NCBI GenBank assembly: GCA_034509735.1
Contig: JACGWO010000003.1
Span: 2,666,001-2,730,000, forward strand
Source of the DNA: Sesamum alatum
Taxonomy: Eukaryota > Streptophyta > Magnoliopsida > Lamiales > Pedaliaceae
Direction of reading: 5' to 3'
DNA length: 64,000 bases
Position numbers and translations under genes: made by a program. Under the pieces are notes generated by a model. It was not told the origin of the DNA. It ran no database searches and saw only the letters and a program-made list of their open reading frames with translations. The first letter of the stretch is position 1; the number at the start of each line of letters is the position of its first letter. Below are positions 11,346 through 22,261 of this stretch, piece after piece.

Positions 11346-12238
11346 GTGATCATATTGACCTCAATCACAAATATACCTTGGTTCGAGTGGAGTTTGGGGC
11401 ACTCCCTCTTCCAATGCCCTTGCTCACGGCAATTGATACATATGTCATATGCCCTCGACTGTTGTTTGGAGACAACCTTTCCCTTTCCTTTGCCTTTCCC
11501 CTCTTGGGCAATGGGAACACTCTTAGTGTTCGTAGCTGCTTTGACGGCTTTTCCCTTCCCTTTCTTCCTTTTCCAACATCCGACACCCTTGCCTTTCGTT
11601 TTAGAAGTTGAAGCACCTCCAAACAATACTGAAGGCGTGTACTTTTTGGTCGTTACCTCGTATTGCACCAACATATTGATCAACTCATGAATGCCCTTCT
11701 CAAGTGCGTTCATGTTGTAGTTGAAAATAAGTTGGTCGAAGGAGGGTGGGAGAGACTGAAGGATCACATCTATGTACGTTTCATTATCGAGGCCTGCCTT
11801 TAGGTCCTCGAGTTTTTCCACCAGGGTAAGCATTTTAACCCCGTGCTCTTGTACAGAGGATCCTTCTGTCATTTTGGTTCCAAAGAACGCCTTAGTCGCG
11901 ACATACCTAGTATGCCGGTCCGGGACTGCATAGCAATCCTTAAGGCGAGCCATAATGGAAAGGACATCGTCTAGCCTTTCATATTGCTTCTGAATCTCAT
12001 TCGTCATTGAAGCAAGTATGACGCTACGGACCTTCCGGTTATCCTCATGCCAAGTCTCGAACGTCTCACGTTCTTCTGGCGTGGATCCTTCTGGTAAGGT
12101 CCTAGGGAGAGGCTCATCCATGACTTAGCCTTGGTTCTCGTAATCCAAGACTATCCTGAGATTGCGCAACCAGTCGTTGTAATTGGTTCCATTGAATTTG
12201 TTGGTCTCAAGTATGGTTGATAAAGGGTTCTTAGACAT
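11346..12238 (-). pseudogene. copia gag of element C
   Basis: ATG at 12238 starts MSKNPLSTILETNKFNGTN, a typical UBN2-type gag start. An in-frame stop at 12125-12127 lies 37 codons in; downstream the frame is open from a Met at 12121 through the whole gag. Features are RLDDVLSIMARLKDCY, ILQSLPPSFDQLIFNYNM, a Lys/Gly-rich basic stretch and the CCHC knuckle CINCREQGHWKREC. It forms the nucleocapsid of the virus-like particle in this family. One stop separates it from an intact gag-protease frame. Confidence 0.88.
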
Positions 12239-14407
12239 TTTAAATCTACATTTAAAAAACAGAGAGCGCGATCAGCGGAATTTAAAAGACGGGGGTTTGA
12301 TAAATAATTAAATGCTTGGTCTTTAGTCATTTAATTCTCCCACTATTTATACGAAAACACGATACTCTCAAACGTTGTTTTCAGGAAACCCTTTCCTAGT
12401 GGTCTTGGGATCCACAACGAATTTTCCCATATCCCGCTTTTACGATTCACATGGGAAAAATCTTGTGGGAGGTATGTCATACCATTCTCGTTCCACGAGA
12501 TTCCCAAAATTATTGCCTCACCCTTTCACATGATCCCGAGGACTCCAAGCGAATCATGCTAATCGGGCGTTAGACCCGACCCAATCAACGGAGTCATAGA
12601 CCCGCTGCTACCTTCACGACTCGTGAGATAGGTAACAGTGGTCTACTTTTCGTTCATGACATAGTGCAGCTTCTTTTAAGTACGATAGTCGTGTCACGAC
12701 TCGTAAGACCATGCTATCGACCTAAATCATCTTCCTCACTACGCCATGGACTGGAAGGCATGGACAAACTCCTAGAGTCCATGTCCACTTTGTCTAGGGT
12801 CTAATATTTGGACATTGGTCCAACCAATGTGAGAGTAATAAATGACCGAGATCTCATAGATAAATATTAACACATTCATCCACAATGCGTAAATAAATAA
12901 ATAAATTACATCCCATAGCAGTTATATGATAAATAAAATCCATTCATCCATCATAATAGCCACATGCAAAATTAAAGCCTAGCACGCCCCTGTTGGATGA
13001 TCACGAGCCCGAATCCTATGCGACCCACTGAGCCCACAGTGGATCTATGGTCAATCTAGGGTTGGTCCTACACTATTACATTAATAGTAACCCAATCATC
13101 ATTCTGATGGGCCTTGGTCTCTTTTCTCTTTCATATTCATGGAAACGCCTTGGATCCTCCATTCTGGGCTCTCCATGTGGACCTTCCTTCTTCTCCACCA
13201 AATACATAAAAATAAATCCTCACTCCTATTCTACTCTCATTACATATGTAAAAAAGAAACCCCAGCAAAAACTCGGGGGGAGTACATAAGGAGGGAGAAA
13301 GAATGCCTTATTATTCCAAGGCAACTAGATGGGGAGAAGGAGAAAGCAAAAAAAGAGGCACACAGGCCCAACATAAAATGAACCCATACATTCGGTCTAG
13401 GGTTCGTGATCATCCATTTCAATTCAACGCACATAATCACATGATCCAGTCACATAAATATATGCTAAAATACCATGATTACCAATCACATCAATCCATG
13501 ATAAAATAAATGTGTCACGTATGAAAAATATGGAACAACAATTAGCAATAATCTTTTTTCACGTTTTAGGAAGACCCTCCCTCATTATTTCTAGGTAAGT
13601 TATCCCCGAAATTCCAAACCCAATAAAATTAACCTCCCAAAATAATGTTCTTTAGAAAAATAAGAAAAATTAAACAAAACGAATTTTCAAAATTAATTAA
13701 AAATTAAAAAACTAAAAATAACGAGAAAACACAATGACGGCGACCAGTTGCCGCCACCGGTAGCAGTCAGCCTGGGCGCCCAGGACACAGGCCCAGCCTG
13801 CTGCCCCTGCGCACTCTCAGGCTCTGCCTACGCCCGCTAGTCTGCCGGCCGCCAACCCTACGCCTGCCCATGGCAAGCGCGCGCGCGGCACTTCCAGCAC
13901 GCAGTCGCGCGCGTGCGCGCATAGGGCTCACCTGCCGGGCGCGCGGGCGTAGACTCCTCCGTTTGGAGGCACCGCCTCGTGCGCGCGCTCGCGCGTAGCC
14001 TCTCTTGCCGCGCGTCTGGGCGCGCAGGAGCCCTAGCCTATTGCCCTGCCCGCTTGCGTGCGCGCCCGACCACAGTCTAGCGCCTGTCGCCCAGCCGCGC
14101 CACCCGGCTGGCCTGATTGTGCGCAGCCATGCGCGCCTGGCGCAGGCGGCCGCGCGCAGGCTCCCCTGCTTGCGCACGTCCGCCTTACCTGGGCGCACGG
14201 CCGCGTGCTGCGTTTCTCCATTTCGTTTGATTCTTGCCCCCATTTCCCAAGAAAAATAGAAAAATCCCAACATACCCAAAATCATACGAATTGAAAGCAA
14301 GAAAAACGACATGCTATAATGTTAAAAATATCAAGAAATAATTAAAAAATGCCAAAACACATTTTCATGCTTAAAACGTACATAAAACCCTAGGCCTATA
14401 CACCGAA
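12239..14407 (-). other. 2.2 kb untranslated leader of element C
   Basis: Region between PBS and gag, unusually long. The gag-proximal 1.2 kb is conserved with element B's leader (12429-13400 against 16438-17390), including the blocks GATCCCGAGGACTCCAA and TGGTCAATCTAGGGT. No conserved protein is encoded. It may hold packaging or translation signals. A GC-rich island (13735-14225) occupies its PBS-proximal part. Confidence 0.75.
13735..14225. other. GC-rich island in the element C leader
   Basis: About 490 bp very rich in G, C and CpG, with repeated GCGCGCG and GGGCGC words, inside an AT-rich locus. Element B's leader has only a short GC patch (about 17773-17830) at the corresponding place. 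An arginine-rich 181-residue open frame on the sense strand (14312-13767) is a by-product of this composition in my view. Confidence 0.7.
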
Positions 14408-14423
14408 CCGGGCTCCAATACCA
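14408..14423 (-). promoter_or_regulatory. tRNA-Met primer binding site of element C
   Basis: Minus strand TGGTATTGGAGCCCGG, one base after the 5' LTR. It matches the plant initiator-tRNA-Met primer site (TGGTATCAGAGC) at most positions. Confidence 0.8.
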
Positions 14424-14424
14424 C

Positions 14425-16435
14425 TGAAAGCCTGGGATAGGCATGTGGATCGTCCCGGGAAATAGCGCGAATGCGGAAGCGCGGTATAAATTTAAATTAC
14501 AGAAATTAAACATGGTTTATACGTAAAATAAAGAACACGTTCAAGGGGTGTGCCCTTGAAGTTCCCGGGTGTTTGGTGTATCTCATGAATTAAAGACATA
14601 CAAGCAATCATGGAGGCCATAGGATTTGAAAAGAAAAACGGAGACGAAAATGTAAAAGAGACCTACCGATTTGTCGTTTTCATCTTCTAACTGGTACTCG
14701 TGTTGTTCCCCGATTTGCTCCAAAATCTCGTACATGAGATCCTCCAATTGTGACACGGAAGCCGCCTCCGTATCTTGTACGTCGTGCTAGCGAACGAACA
14801 AGTGTATTTTATTTGGAGAGGACGGATCAATCACACGTTATTACTTAATGGGATTAATCCTCCTTTTTTTTGTTCAATTGTCAACACAAAAGAACAAGAA
14901 AAGAGTTTTTCTTGGAGAGAAAGAGAGAGAGGCGGACGAGATGGGGAGAGGAGAGGGAGCATACGGTTATGGTGTGTGTGTGTGTGTGAGGATTCATCAT
15001 CTCTCTTATGGTGAGGGGCTAGGACTATATATATAGAGGAGGAGTTTAATCCTCTTCAAACTCCAACTCTAGAAGACTAATTTGACTAGAATTTTTGACC
15101 TAGTCAAAATCCTAGTCAAAGTAGTAATTTGACCTAGTCAAATTAATCCTAGCCATCCATCTCTCCTTTTAATCTCAACTATTAATTTAATTTAATGAAA
15201 TATTTAAAACCTATTAAAATATTCCAAGAGCAATAAATAAATATAATAAATATAAATATTTATTCTAAACCCATTAAATTAATTTTTAATAAATCTAATT
15301 TATTAGATAAATCCCTTTTATCTAATAAAAGGAATTAATTCTTTCCAAGAAAATTAAGGATCCGATTAAATCCAATTTAATCATTCCATTTCTCCAAATA
15401 TTTAATTCTAAATTAAATACTTAATGTGTGCGGATTGTGTGTGACTCTTTAGGTTCACCTTTCAGCTAGACCTGGTCGGATTCCTAGAATCTGCCCGTTA
15501 CCATGGGTGGCCATCTAGCAACGGTCCATGGCACTAGAGACTAGGTGAAATTACAGGGATGAACATTTAGGCTCTAACAGTACACTTGTCCTTCCGTCTA
15601 CGGTCCCACCACTTAGGGTCTAGGGCACGGAAAATGTAGGTGCCCATTTTGGACCTAAGTGTCGACCTGTCCTTACTAAACGCCGCAAGGGAATCCTTCC
15701 CTTCTATTCAGTTATTGTGGCCACCGATTTTAGGGACAAGACATAGAGCATTTGTGAGACTCAACTGTCAATGCCTTTTGACAGAAGACAGATCCTTTCT
15801 TGGAAACTACTGTCACTCTGTACACCGGAGCTGCACTAGACATGGCTTATGACTACTCAAGTGCTTTTTGGCAATCTCTCACCATATCTAAGATACAACC
15901 CTGATATACAGGTAAAGTCAGCAAGTTCCTCAAGTCAAAGGACCTGACCTGTACTGTTGGAACCGGGAACACACGTCATACCTAGCCGACCCTACTCAAG
16001 GTCCTCCGTAAGACGGTTCCGCGAGTCACCTCAGTCAGCTGCTCCCCAGCAGGCTAACCCACTAACACTGCTTAGACGACCTTCGTCACCCGTTGATGAA
16101 ATACGACAGCAGATGCTTAGTGCAAGTCTCAAGGGGAATCTCGGTACCCATTTTCGAGATTCCTTGACTTGGAGATTTCCGGACTGATTCGGCAGGACTG
16201 ATTTCATGGACCTACCTCCAAGCGTAGTCCCAGTCCCCGAAATACGTTTTCAGTCCGTGGGCTTTGTTTGCGTAGTGAACAGATATATAAAACAGATAAA
16301 GTGATCACAAACAAAGTAATGCCAAATGAATATAACTTTTTTTATTCATTAATAATTTATCAAATCCTTGAAATTGTTTAGACATAGGTTACATTTTGCC
16401 TGCCAAGATTGGCTACATGGTCACCTATTCTAACA
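14425..16435 (-). repeat. 5' LTR of element C (family 1)
   Basis: 2.0 kb, TGAAAGCC at 14425 to CTAACA at 16435 on the plus strand (so TGTTAG to TTTCA in element sense). A TATA-like ACTATATATATAG lies at 15024-15036 and head-to-head TTGAC motifs at 15080-15143, as in the other family 1 LTRs. A GT-dinucleotide run lies at about 14970-14990. Confidence 0.9.
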
Positions 16436-18072
16436 ACTTTTACGATTCACACGGAAAAAATAATTTGTGGGAGTAACCTATACCATCTCTTCTAATGAGA
16501 TCCCCAAGATATTTTGCCTCGCTTCTTCATATGATCCCGAGGACTCCAAAAGAATCATGTTACTTAGAATTAGGCCCGACCCATCAACCAAATGAATATC
16601 TCAACTATCGCCCCCCACGACTTGTGAGACAGGGAAATAGGAGTATATTCTATTCGTTCACAACAACAGTGCAACTTTCTTCCATTCCAAACGTGGCACG
16701 ACTCGTGAGACCACGAATGGGTGAAAGTAGGTTCCTCACTACATTGCTATGGATGAAAGGCTTGGAATAATCAAACTATTTGATTTTAATTGCATTTTGG
16801 GCCTAATATTTACTTGGACCATCCAAGTGAGAGTTATAGTTTATTAAGATCGAGACCTCATCATTATTAGTATTTTGCATGCTCAAATTTAAAACATTCA
16901 ATGTAAATAGATGCATTCCAAATACATCATACATTAAACATTAAACATTAAACATGCAAAACAAGCCTAGCACGCCCCTGTAGGATGATCACAAGCCCGT
17001 TCCTAAGTGATCCACTGAGCCCGCAATGGACCTATGGTCAATCTAGGGTAAGCCTACACTATTACAATTTTTACATTCCATTATCATTCTAATGGGGCCT
17101 TGTAAATCCTTCTTTGTTCTTCTTGGGCCTTCGGTCGTGGGCACCGTCCAACGGACCTCTTTTGGGCCTTCATCTCCATGGAAGCTTATATTTAATAACA
17201 TAAAGCCTCTCAACTAATCTACTCTCATTACAACTTAAAAAGAAACCCCAATCTGAAGTTGGGGGGAGTACATTAAAAGAGAGAAAGTAAGCCTTATTAT
17301 TCCAAGGCTAAAAACGATAGAAGGAATAAAAACAAAGAGGCACGCAGGCCTCACCCAACATAAAATAAACCATACATAGGCCAAAAAGGGCTAGTGATCA
17401 TCCTCATTGTTTATCAAATAAACAACAACAACAACAAAGCACATATATATCAAATTTAAATATACCAACAAATAAGTACATCCCATGTATATATGCATAG
17501 ATATCCAATATCTAAAACTATAAACATGATAAAAATGCAGAAATACCATATTAATAATGCAATTAAAAATATGGATATCAACTATACATCCAATGTACAA
17601 ACCATTTTTTTTATTTGGAAACCGTTTCCAAAATAATCCAAGGCACAATATAATATTAGAAATTTTCAATCTAACTAAAAATTAAAATATGCCAAAATTA
17701 ATAATTTCAAAAACTAGCAGAAATTAGGAAAATCCAATTTTCCAGAAAAACGGAAAAAAAGGGCACAAAATAGTGCTGTCGGCCGGTCGTCCCAGACGGC
17801 CGGCCCCTACCTGCGCGCGCGGCCGACACCGTTTCTCACTATTCTTTTTTTAAATTTTTGCTGTATAACTGAAATATAAACATGCATTTACAGAAAATCA
17901 TATTCTCATAAAATGCATGGATATCCATAATTTCAAAAGCAAAATTAACACATATTTTCTACACATATTATCATGCTTTAAAGCCATAAATCATGCTTTC
18001 CAAAAGTAATTTAAACACGTTCTTCATGCTTAACCCATAATAACATGTTAATCCTATAGCCACAACACCGAA
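16436..18072 (-). other. distal leader of element B
   Basis: Continuation of the leader broken at 6176. 16438-17390 aligns with 12429-13400 of element C. 17390-18072 is AT-rich apart from a short GC patch at 17773-17830 and is not recognisably shared. No coding function is supported; the small open frames are chance. Confidence 0.75.
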
Positions 18073-18088
18073 CCGGGCTCTAATACCA
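18073..18088 (-). promoter_or_regulatory. tRNA-Met primer binding site of element B
   Basis: Minus strand TGGTATTAGAGCCCGG, one base from the LTR end. It differs from the canonical TGGTATCAGAGC site by one base in the first 12. Confidence 0.8.
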
Positions 18089-18089
18089 C

Positions 18090-20278
18090 TGAAGGAATCG
18101 GGTATGGCCCGAGAACGCAACGGAAGCATAAAAATATAAATTTAAAGCATAATTTAAAATGGGTTCAAAGGGGTGTTCCCTTTGAAGTTCTCCGGTATTC
18201 GGTGTTTGTCAAAGCATAAAATAAAGAGGAGAAGAATGCTGGACATGTGGCTAAAAGAAAACCAACCTTTGACCACTACACGTAGAACGGTTTCTAGCGG
18301 TGTTCCCTTTCCGTTTCTCCTTCCATTCACTTGAGGATCCAAATTAGAATCCCTCTAATTTGTCCACACCACACTATGGAAGAGTGTATCCCCTAATCTA
18401 TTGCTAGATACAAGTAGAGAAAAGAAGAAGAAACACTTCCAAAACAACACTATTGTTTAGTGCCTTTTGGAATGCTTTTAAGTTCAACCTTTCCAAAAGG
18501 TATGAACACAAAAAGGAGAATTTTTCAGAGAATTTTGGAGAGTAATTTGATGGAAAAATTCGTGCAATACAATGCCATACAAGTTATATGTGAATGATTT
18601 TGTGTATGTAGAGTTGTTGAATTCAAAATTCAACTTCTATAGTTAACTTCCAAAGCAACCTACATACACTCACCATTCTCTACATAACCATGCACCATTA
18701 TAGCAAATAAAACCACCCACCAAATCATTTAAGGCTGGTCACATGTGCCTCACATGTGGAGGATTTTAATTCCTCTTTCACTTGCTATAAGTTTTATTTT
18801 CCATGGACTAGGACTACTAGTCTTAGACTTTTATTTAATCTAATTACATTAAGTCCAAACTAAGTCCATTAGGTATTAATTAATCCAATTAATCTCAATC
18901 CATTTTAAGCCCATAAGTTTATTGAATCCAATTAAATAAACATAAGTCTGAACTCTAATTAATTGATCCAATCAATTAATTAATCCAAACCCGATAAATT
19001 AATCCAATTAATTTAAAGGTTCTAAGTTCAAAAATTAACTAATCCAATTAATTAATTTTTGTACCATCCATCAAATGAATTTCCCAATAAATGATCCAAT
19101 CATTTATTTTTCTCCTTGAATTAATTTAATCCAATTAAATTAATTCGCTTCTTCTACAATTAATTCCAAATTAATTCTACCAATTCCATAGTGATTTCTG
19201 TGTGACTCTTTAGGTTCACCCTCAACTAGACTTGGGCTTGTGTCCAACACAATTGGTCAATTAAATTTAATTTAATTAACTGTTTTCCAATTAACCATTA
19301 ATCGAAAAATGCCCGTCACAATGGGTGGCCGTCTAGCAACGGTCTATGGCACTAGAGACTAGGTGAATGTTGGTGTGAACGTTTTAGGCTCCCGAGTTCT
19401 AACGAGTATGGTCCTTGCATCATCCGTCTCCCAGTTTAAGTCTACGGTATGGAATTTGTCTTCGGTTCCCATCCTGGACTAGACAACTATGCTTAATAAC
19501 TCGAGACACGTTTGCACAATTGATCGACGTAGGAAACCATTCCCTACTCGACCAATCGCTGTGGCCAAAGACTTAAAGAGCTTAAACTGTCTCAGAGCGT
19601 ATAGGAGACTCAACTGTCATATTCTGACAGGTGACAGATCCTATCTTGGAATCCACTGTCCTCAATACATATTTCGACTGCACTGGATAAGGCTTATAAT
19701 GAACGTATCCCAGATATGGACATCTCTTGTCAAATCCTAGATACAGCCATCAGATGCATGTGACTGCCATGATTCCTCAAGTCTGATTACTAATCTCGTA
19801 CTATCGGAGCTGGGAATTCCAGTCATACCGACCAAGCCTCCAAGGCTTCCATATGACGATTCCCGCGAGTCAGTTCAGTCAGCTAACACCCTTGTCAACG
19901 AACCCTTTAATATTGCATAGACGTCTAACGTCTATCGCCGATGAAACACAACACTCATCCAATGAATGCAATTCTTAGTGCAAGTCTCTATAGGACCCTC
20001 GATGCCCTGTCTCGAGGTCCTCGACTTGGAACATTTCAGACCATCCCTCAGAAGTTGGTTTCATAGCTGTCATCCAATGTGCAACCCAACTACATGGGTT
20101 ATCCAATTGATCTGTGGGCACTTATTGTGACGTTAAAATGCCGTTTAATGTAACTAGTAAGCACAACAAACACATAGTTCCAAGGATGAATACTAACTAT
20201 ATTCATCAAGTCAATATTACTTTAATAAAGATTGCTAAATAGTACCCAAAACTACCAATTCATCTGGTCACCTATTCA
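18090..20278 (-). repeat. 5' LTR of element B (family 2)
   Basis: 2.2 kb LTR, reverse orientation, TGAAGGAATCG at 18090 to CCTATTCA at 20278. In element sense it starts TGAATAGGTGACC and ends CCTTCA. It is related to the solo LTR at 52589-54790 and more distantly to family 1 (shared GAATAGGTGACC start and an ACTCTTTAGGTTCACC block). It abuts viral coding sequence at 20279, so element B probably inserted into the endogenous virus. Confidence 0.8.
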
Positions 20279-20633
20279 TCTCCATGTTCATTTGGATAGG
20301 CTTGTATCGGATATAGTCGTACTTGCATTCCTCTTTGACCTTTAGAGTAGCCTTGATCTTATTTCTATCCCACCATGCCAAAGGATTCTCACTGAAATTC
20401 CTTTGAATAAGCCTCTTGACATTCTCGAGAGAAAGTTTACTTTCTCCGTCCATGCCCATTGACCTGCATTCTTGTATAGCTTCCTTCAAGATCCTAAGAT
20501 CTTCTTCAGAAGCATCACTAAAACCCCGTTGCCTGAAGGACAAAAGAGCCTTACCAAATTTGCTTCTATCCTGCATTTTTGGATGAGTCAATTTGGCATC
20601 ATCATCACGTTTGCTGCGAATATTTATGGGCAT
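20279..20633 (-). pseudogene. caulimovirid polymerase, N-terminal piece
   Basis: Encodes LENVKRLIQRNFSENPLAWW followed by a KATLKVK-type stretch. This matches the linker between protease and RT in caulimovirid polymerases (ENPL-WW). The open frame ends at the junction with the element B LTR, before any RT catalytic motif. Confidence 0.7.
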
Positions 20634-20712
20634 TATCTTTTAAATGCCTTTTCTCTTTGCAAAACCTGTATCTCGCTACCACAGTTAGTAGTAAAAATCA
20701 ACAAATTCTTGT

Positions 20713-20995
20713 GGTATCCTAGACATATTTTTCAAAGGTTTGGAAGAAATTATTACCTAGCAAAATATCGACTCCTGTATCATGAAAGTAAATAAGAGGC
20801 GTCTTTACCTTGAACCAAGTTGTTCCAAATGCTCCTCCAATCATGATTCTCGCTTCTCGTATACCTTTATTTAGTACTAGATTTTTTTGTGAAAAATCCC
20901 TTCCTGCAATAATCGGTAAGGATTCCATAACTTCGCTAGGGAACACACCAGGTTTTGCCGTACAAATCCAGATCCTGGGTCAATTTAAGCTGCAA
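20713..20995 (-). pseudogene. caulimovirid aspartic protease remnant
   Basis: The C-terminal part has the characteristic GVDILLGNNFFQTFEKY (about 20775-20720) preceded by an FHDTG segment. Upstream, in a different frame, an IDPGSGFV segment sits near 20985, where the family has an Asp-Thr-Gly loop. So the catalytic loop appears altered and is separated by a frameshift near 20950. It would cleave the viral polyprotein in an intact virus. Confidence 0.65.
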
Positions 20996-21058
20996 AATAT
21001 TCTGACTTATATTGTTCATACAACATTCCAACATATAGGTATATAGAAAAGGGGCTAG

Positions 21059-21349
21059 TCATTCAATTCTAATGGTATAACCATTTAGACTGAATTCCAT
21101 ACCATTACCTTCTCTTCCCCATGGTTTATCTTTGAGAAAACTTAACCCCAAAATCATTATCCCATTTTCTTGTCCTGCAATTCCTGCAACAAATATCTCC
21201 CGACCGGTTATTTCTAGAATTCCTTCATATTTTCCCACAACAGGTTGTTGCAAATGATATAAGTCATCACAAGGAAAATAGTTTTCTTTTTCAGTGATGT
21301 CAAATATAACCTGAATTTGTTTCCAGCCTTCTGGGCATCTAAGTTTCAC
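21059..21349 (-). pseudogene. caulimovirid segment between MP and protease
   Basis: 96-codon open stretch with CPEGWKQIQVIFDITEKENY, an ITGREIFVAGIAGQENGIMI segment and ILGLSFLKDKPWG. It lies between the movement protein and protease and is probably the N-terminal part of the PR-RT ORF or the C-terminal part of MP. I do not recognise a defined domain. Confidence 0.45.
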
Positions 21350-21376
21350 ATTGTTAACCCTGATAGGTCGGGGCTT

Positions 21377-22204
21377 CTATAATTCTGGTTCCTTTCCTCT
21401 AGAGGCCATAATCCTATCTTCTAAAAAGGACATCCTGCTACTAAAATAAGTTCTAGAACTAAGGGCTCGATCCAAAACTGGGTGATCTTTTATCAAGATA
21501 TCAACACCATCTATTCTAGGTATTCTAATAGGATCTGGTGTCATTATCTTAGCGAATTCCTTGAAAATTCTAGGAATCTCAATATACTTTTTCCTAAGAA
21601 ACAAATCAGAATGATGTGTGTTGGAAAGGGCATAAGCTATTCTATATGTTATAGAATATGGTCTATTCCCATCTTTCATAAGATCTTTTCTTTTAAAATC
21701 CTGATGAAGGGTTAAGACTCTACTAAAATCTTGGTCTGCTAGGTTGTATGCTATCATAGGATGAATATCAAACATCAGTTTTCTTGCATACAAATTTCCT
21801 ATCATTGTCCCAAGATAACCATCTCTTAAGTTATTGATTCTTCTATACATTATTGACAAATGTATTTTCGAATCAATTCCTTCCTTAAAAGTTGCTTTTA
21901 TTACTACTTCAATAGCTCCTATGTGGATCCATTTCATAGTAACCGCTACTTCTTCCCTAAGTTTACTTAATTCTTCAAGAATTTCTTCTTTAGGAATAAG
22001 TTGCATTTCCATGACATTACTAGTAAGTTCCATAGAGATAGCAAACTCACCTGAACTTACTTTGTAGATTATGTGATGTTTCCTTTGGTTCAGTCCTATC
22101 TGGTTGAGGACTCTTCCGATCCCTCCAATCCTAAAACCATCGTATGGGCTGAGATTAGAGTCTTGTCTCATGATTCTTTCCATTGTTTTGTTTGACACCG
22201 TCAT
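21377..22204 (-). CDS. caulimovirid movement protein (30K superfamily), endogenous copy
   Basis: 275 codons, uninterrupted from a Met at 22204. The 30K-type core has KWIHIGAIEVVIKATFKEGI (about residues 90-110), the DGYLGTMIGNL segment and MFDIHPMIAYNLADQDFSRV, as in caulimovirid movement proteins that form plasmodesmal tubules. The C-terminal 80 or so residues are charged and less conserved. It lies 58 bases after the coat protein stop and so is a separate ORF. It is the best-preserved frame of this integrant. Expression is not implied. Confidence 0.75.
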   Translation of the reverse strand: MTVSNKTMERIMRQDSNLSPYDGFRIGGIGRVLNQIGLNQRKHHIIYKVSSGEFAISMELTSNVMEMQLIPKEEILEELSKLREEVAVTMKWIHIGAIEVVIKATFKEGIDSKIHLSIMYRRINNLRDGYLGTMIGNLYARKLMFDIHPMIAYNLADQDFSRVLTLHQDFKRKDLMKDGNRPYSITYRIAYALSNTHHSDLFLRKKYIEIPRIFKEFAKIMTPDPIRIPRIDGVDILIKDHPVLDRALSSRTYFSSRMSFLEDRIMASRGKEPEL

Positions 22205-22261
22205 CCTTGAAAAGAATCCTAATAGGCTATCTGAGGTTTGAAGCCTATCTTCTTCGTTTTA

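Larger units (their letters stand above)
6177..16435 (-). mobile_element. full-length Ty1/copia element C nested in element B
   Basis: A complete 10.3 kb minus-strand copia retrotransposon: 5' LTR 14425-16435, PBS 14408-14423, a long GC-island-bearing leader 12239-14407, gag-pol 12238-8198, PPT 8183-8199 and 3' LTR 6177-8182. Both LTRs run TG to CA and are alike along their length, with scattered differences (roughly one in ten bases where I compared the U5 end). Gag-pol has several stops and frameshifts, so the copy is not autonomous. The 5 bp on each side (CCCGC and ACTTT) do not match, yet the flanks rejoin cleanly in the leader of element B. Confidence 0.9.
4495..20278 (-). mobile_element. 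outer copia element B, split by nested insertions
   Basis: An old minus-strand copia element reconstructed from separated pieces: 5' LTR 18090-20278, PBS 18073-18088, leader 16436-18072 continuing at 5991-6176, gag start at 5990, and gag/protease/start of pol down to 4495. The two leader pieces match one continuous stretch of the leader of the nested element (about 12240-13500), which shows that 6177-16435 was inserted into them. The rest of pol and the 3' LTR are not in the window. They should lie left of element A if A is a simple nested insertion. Confidence 0.8.

Noticed and set aside
13767..14312. Arg/Ala-rich 181-residue sense-strand ORF in the element C leader
   Set aside because: Composition follows the GC island, no domain, and no counterpart in the sister leader.
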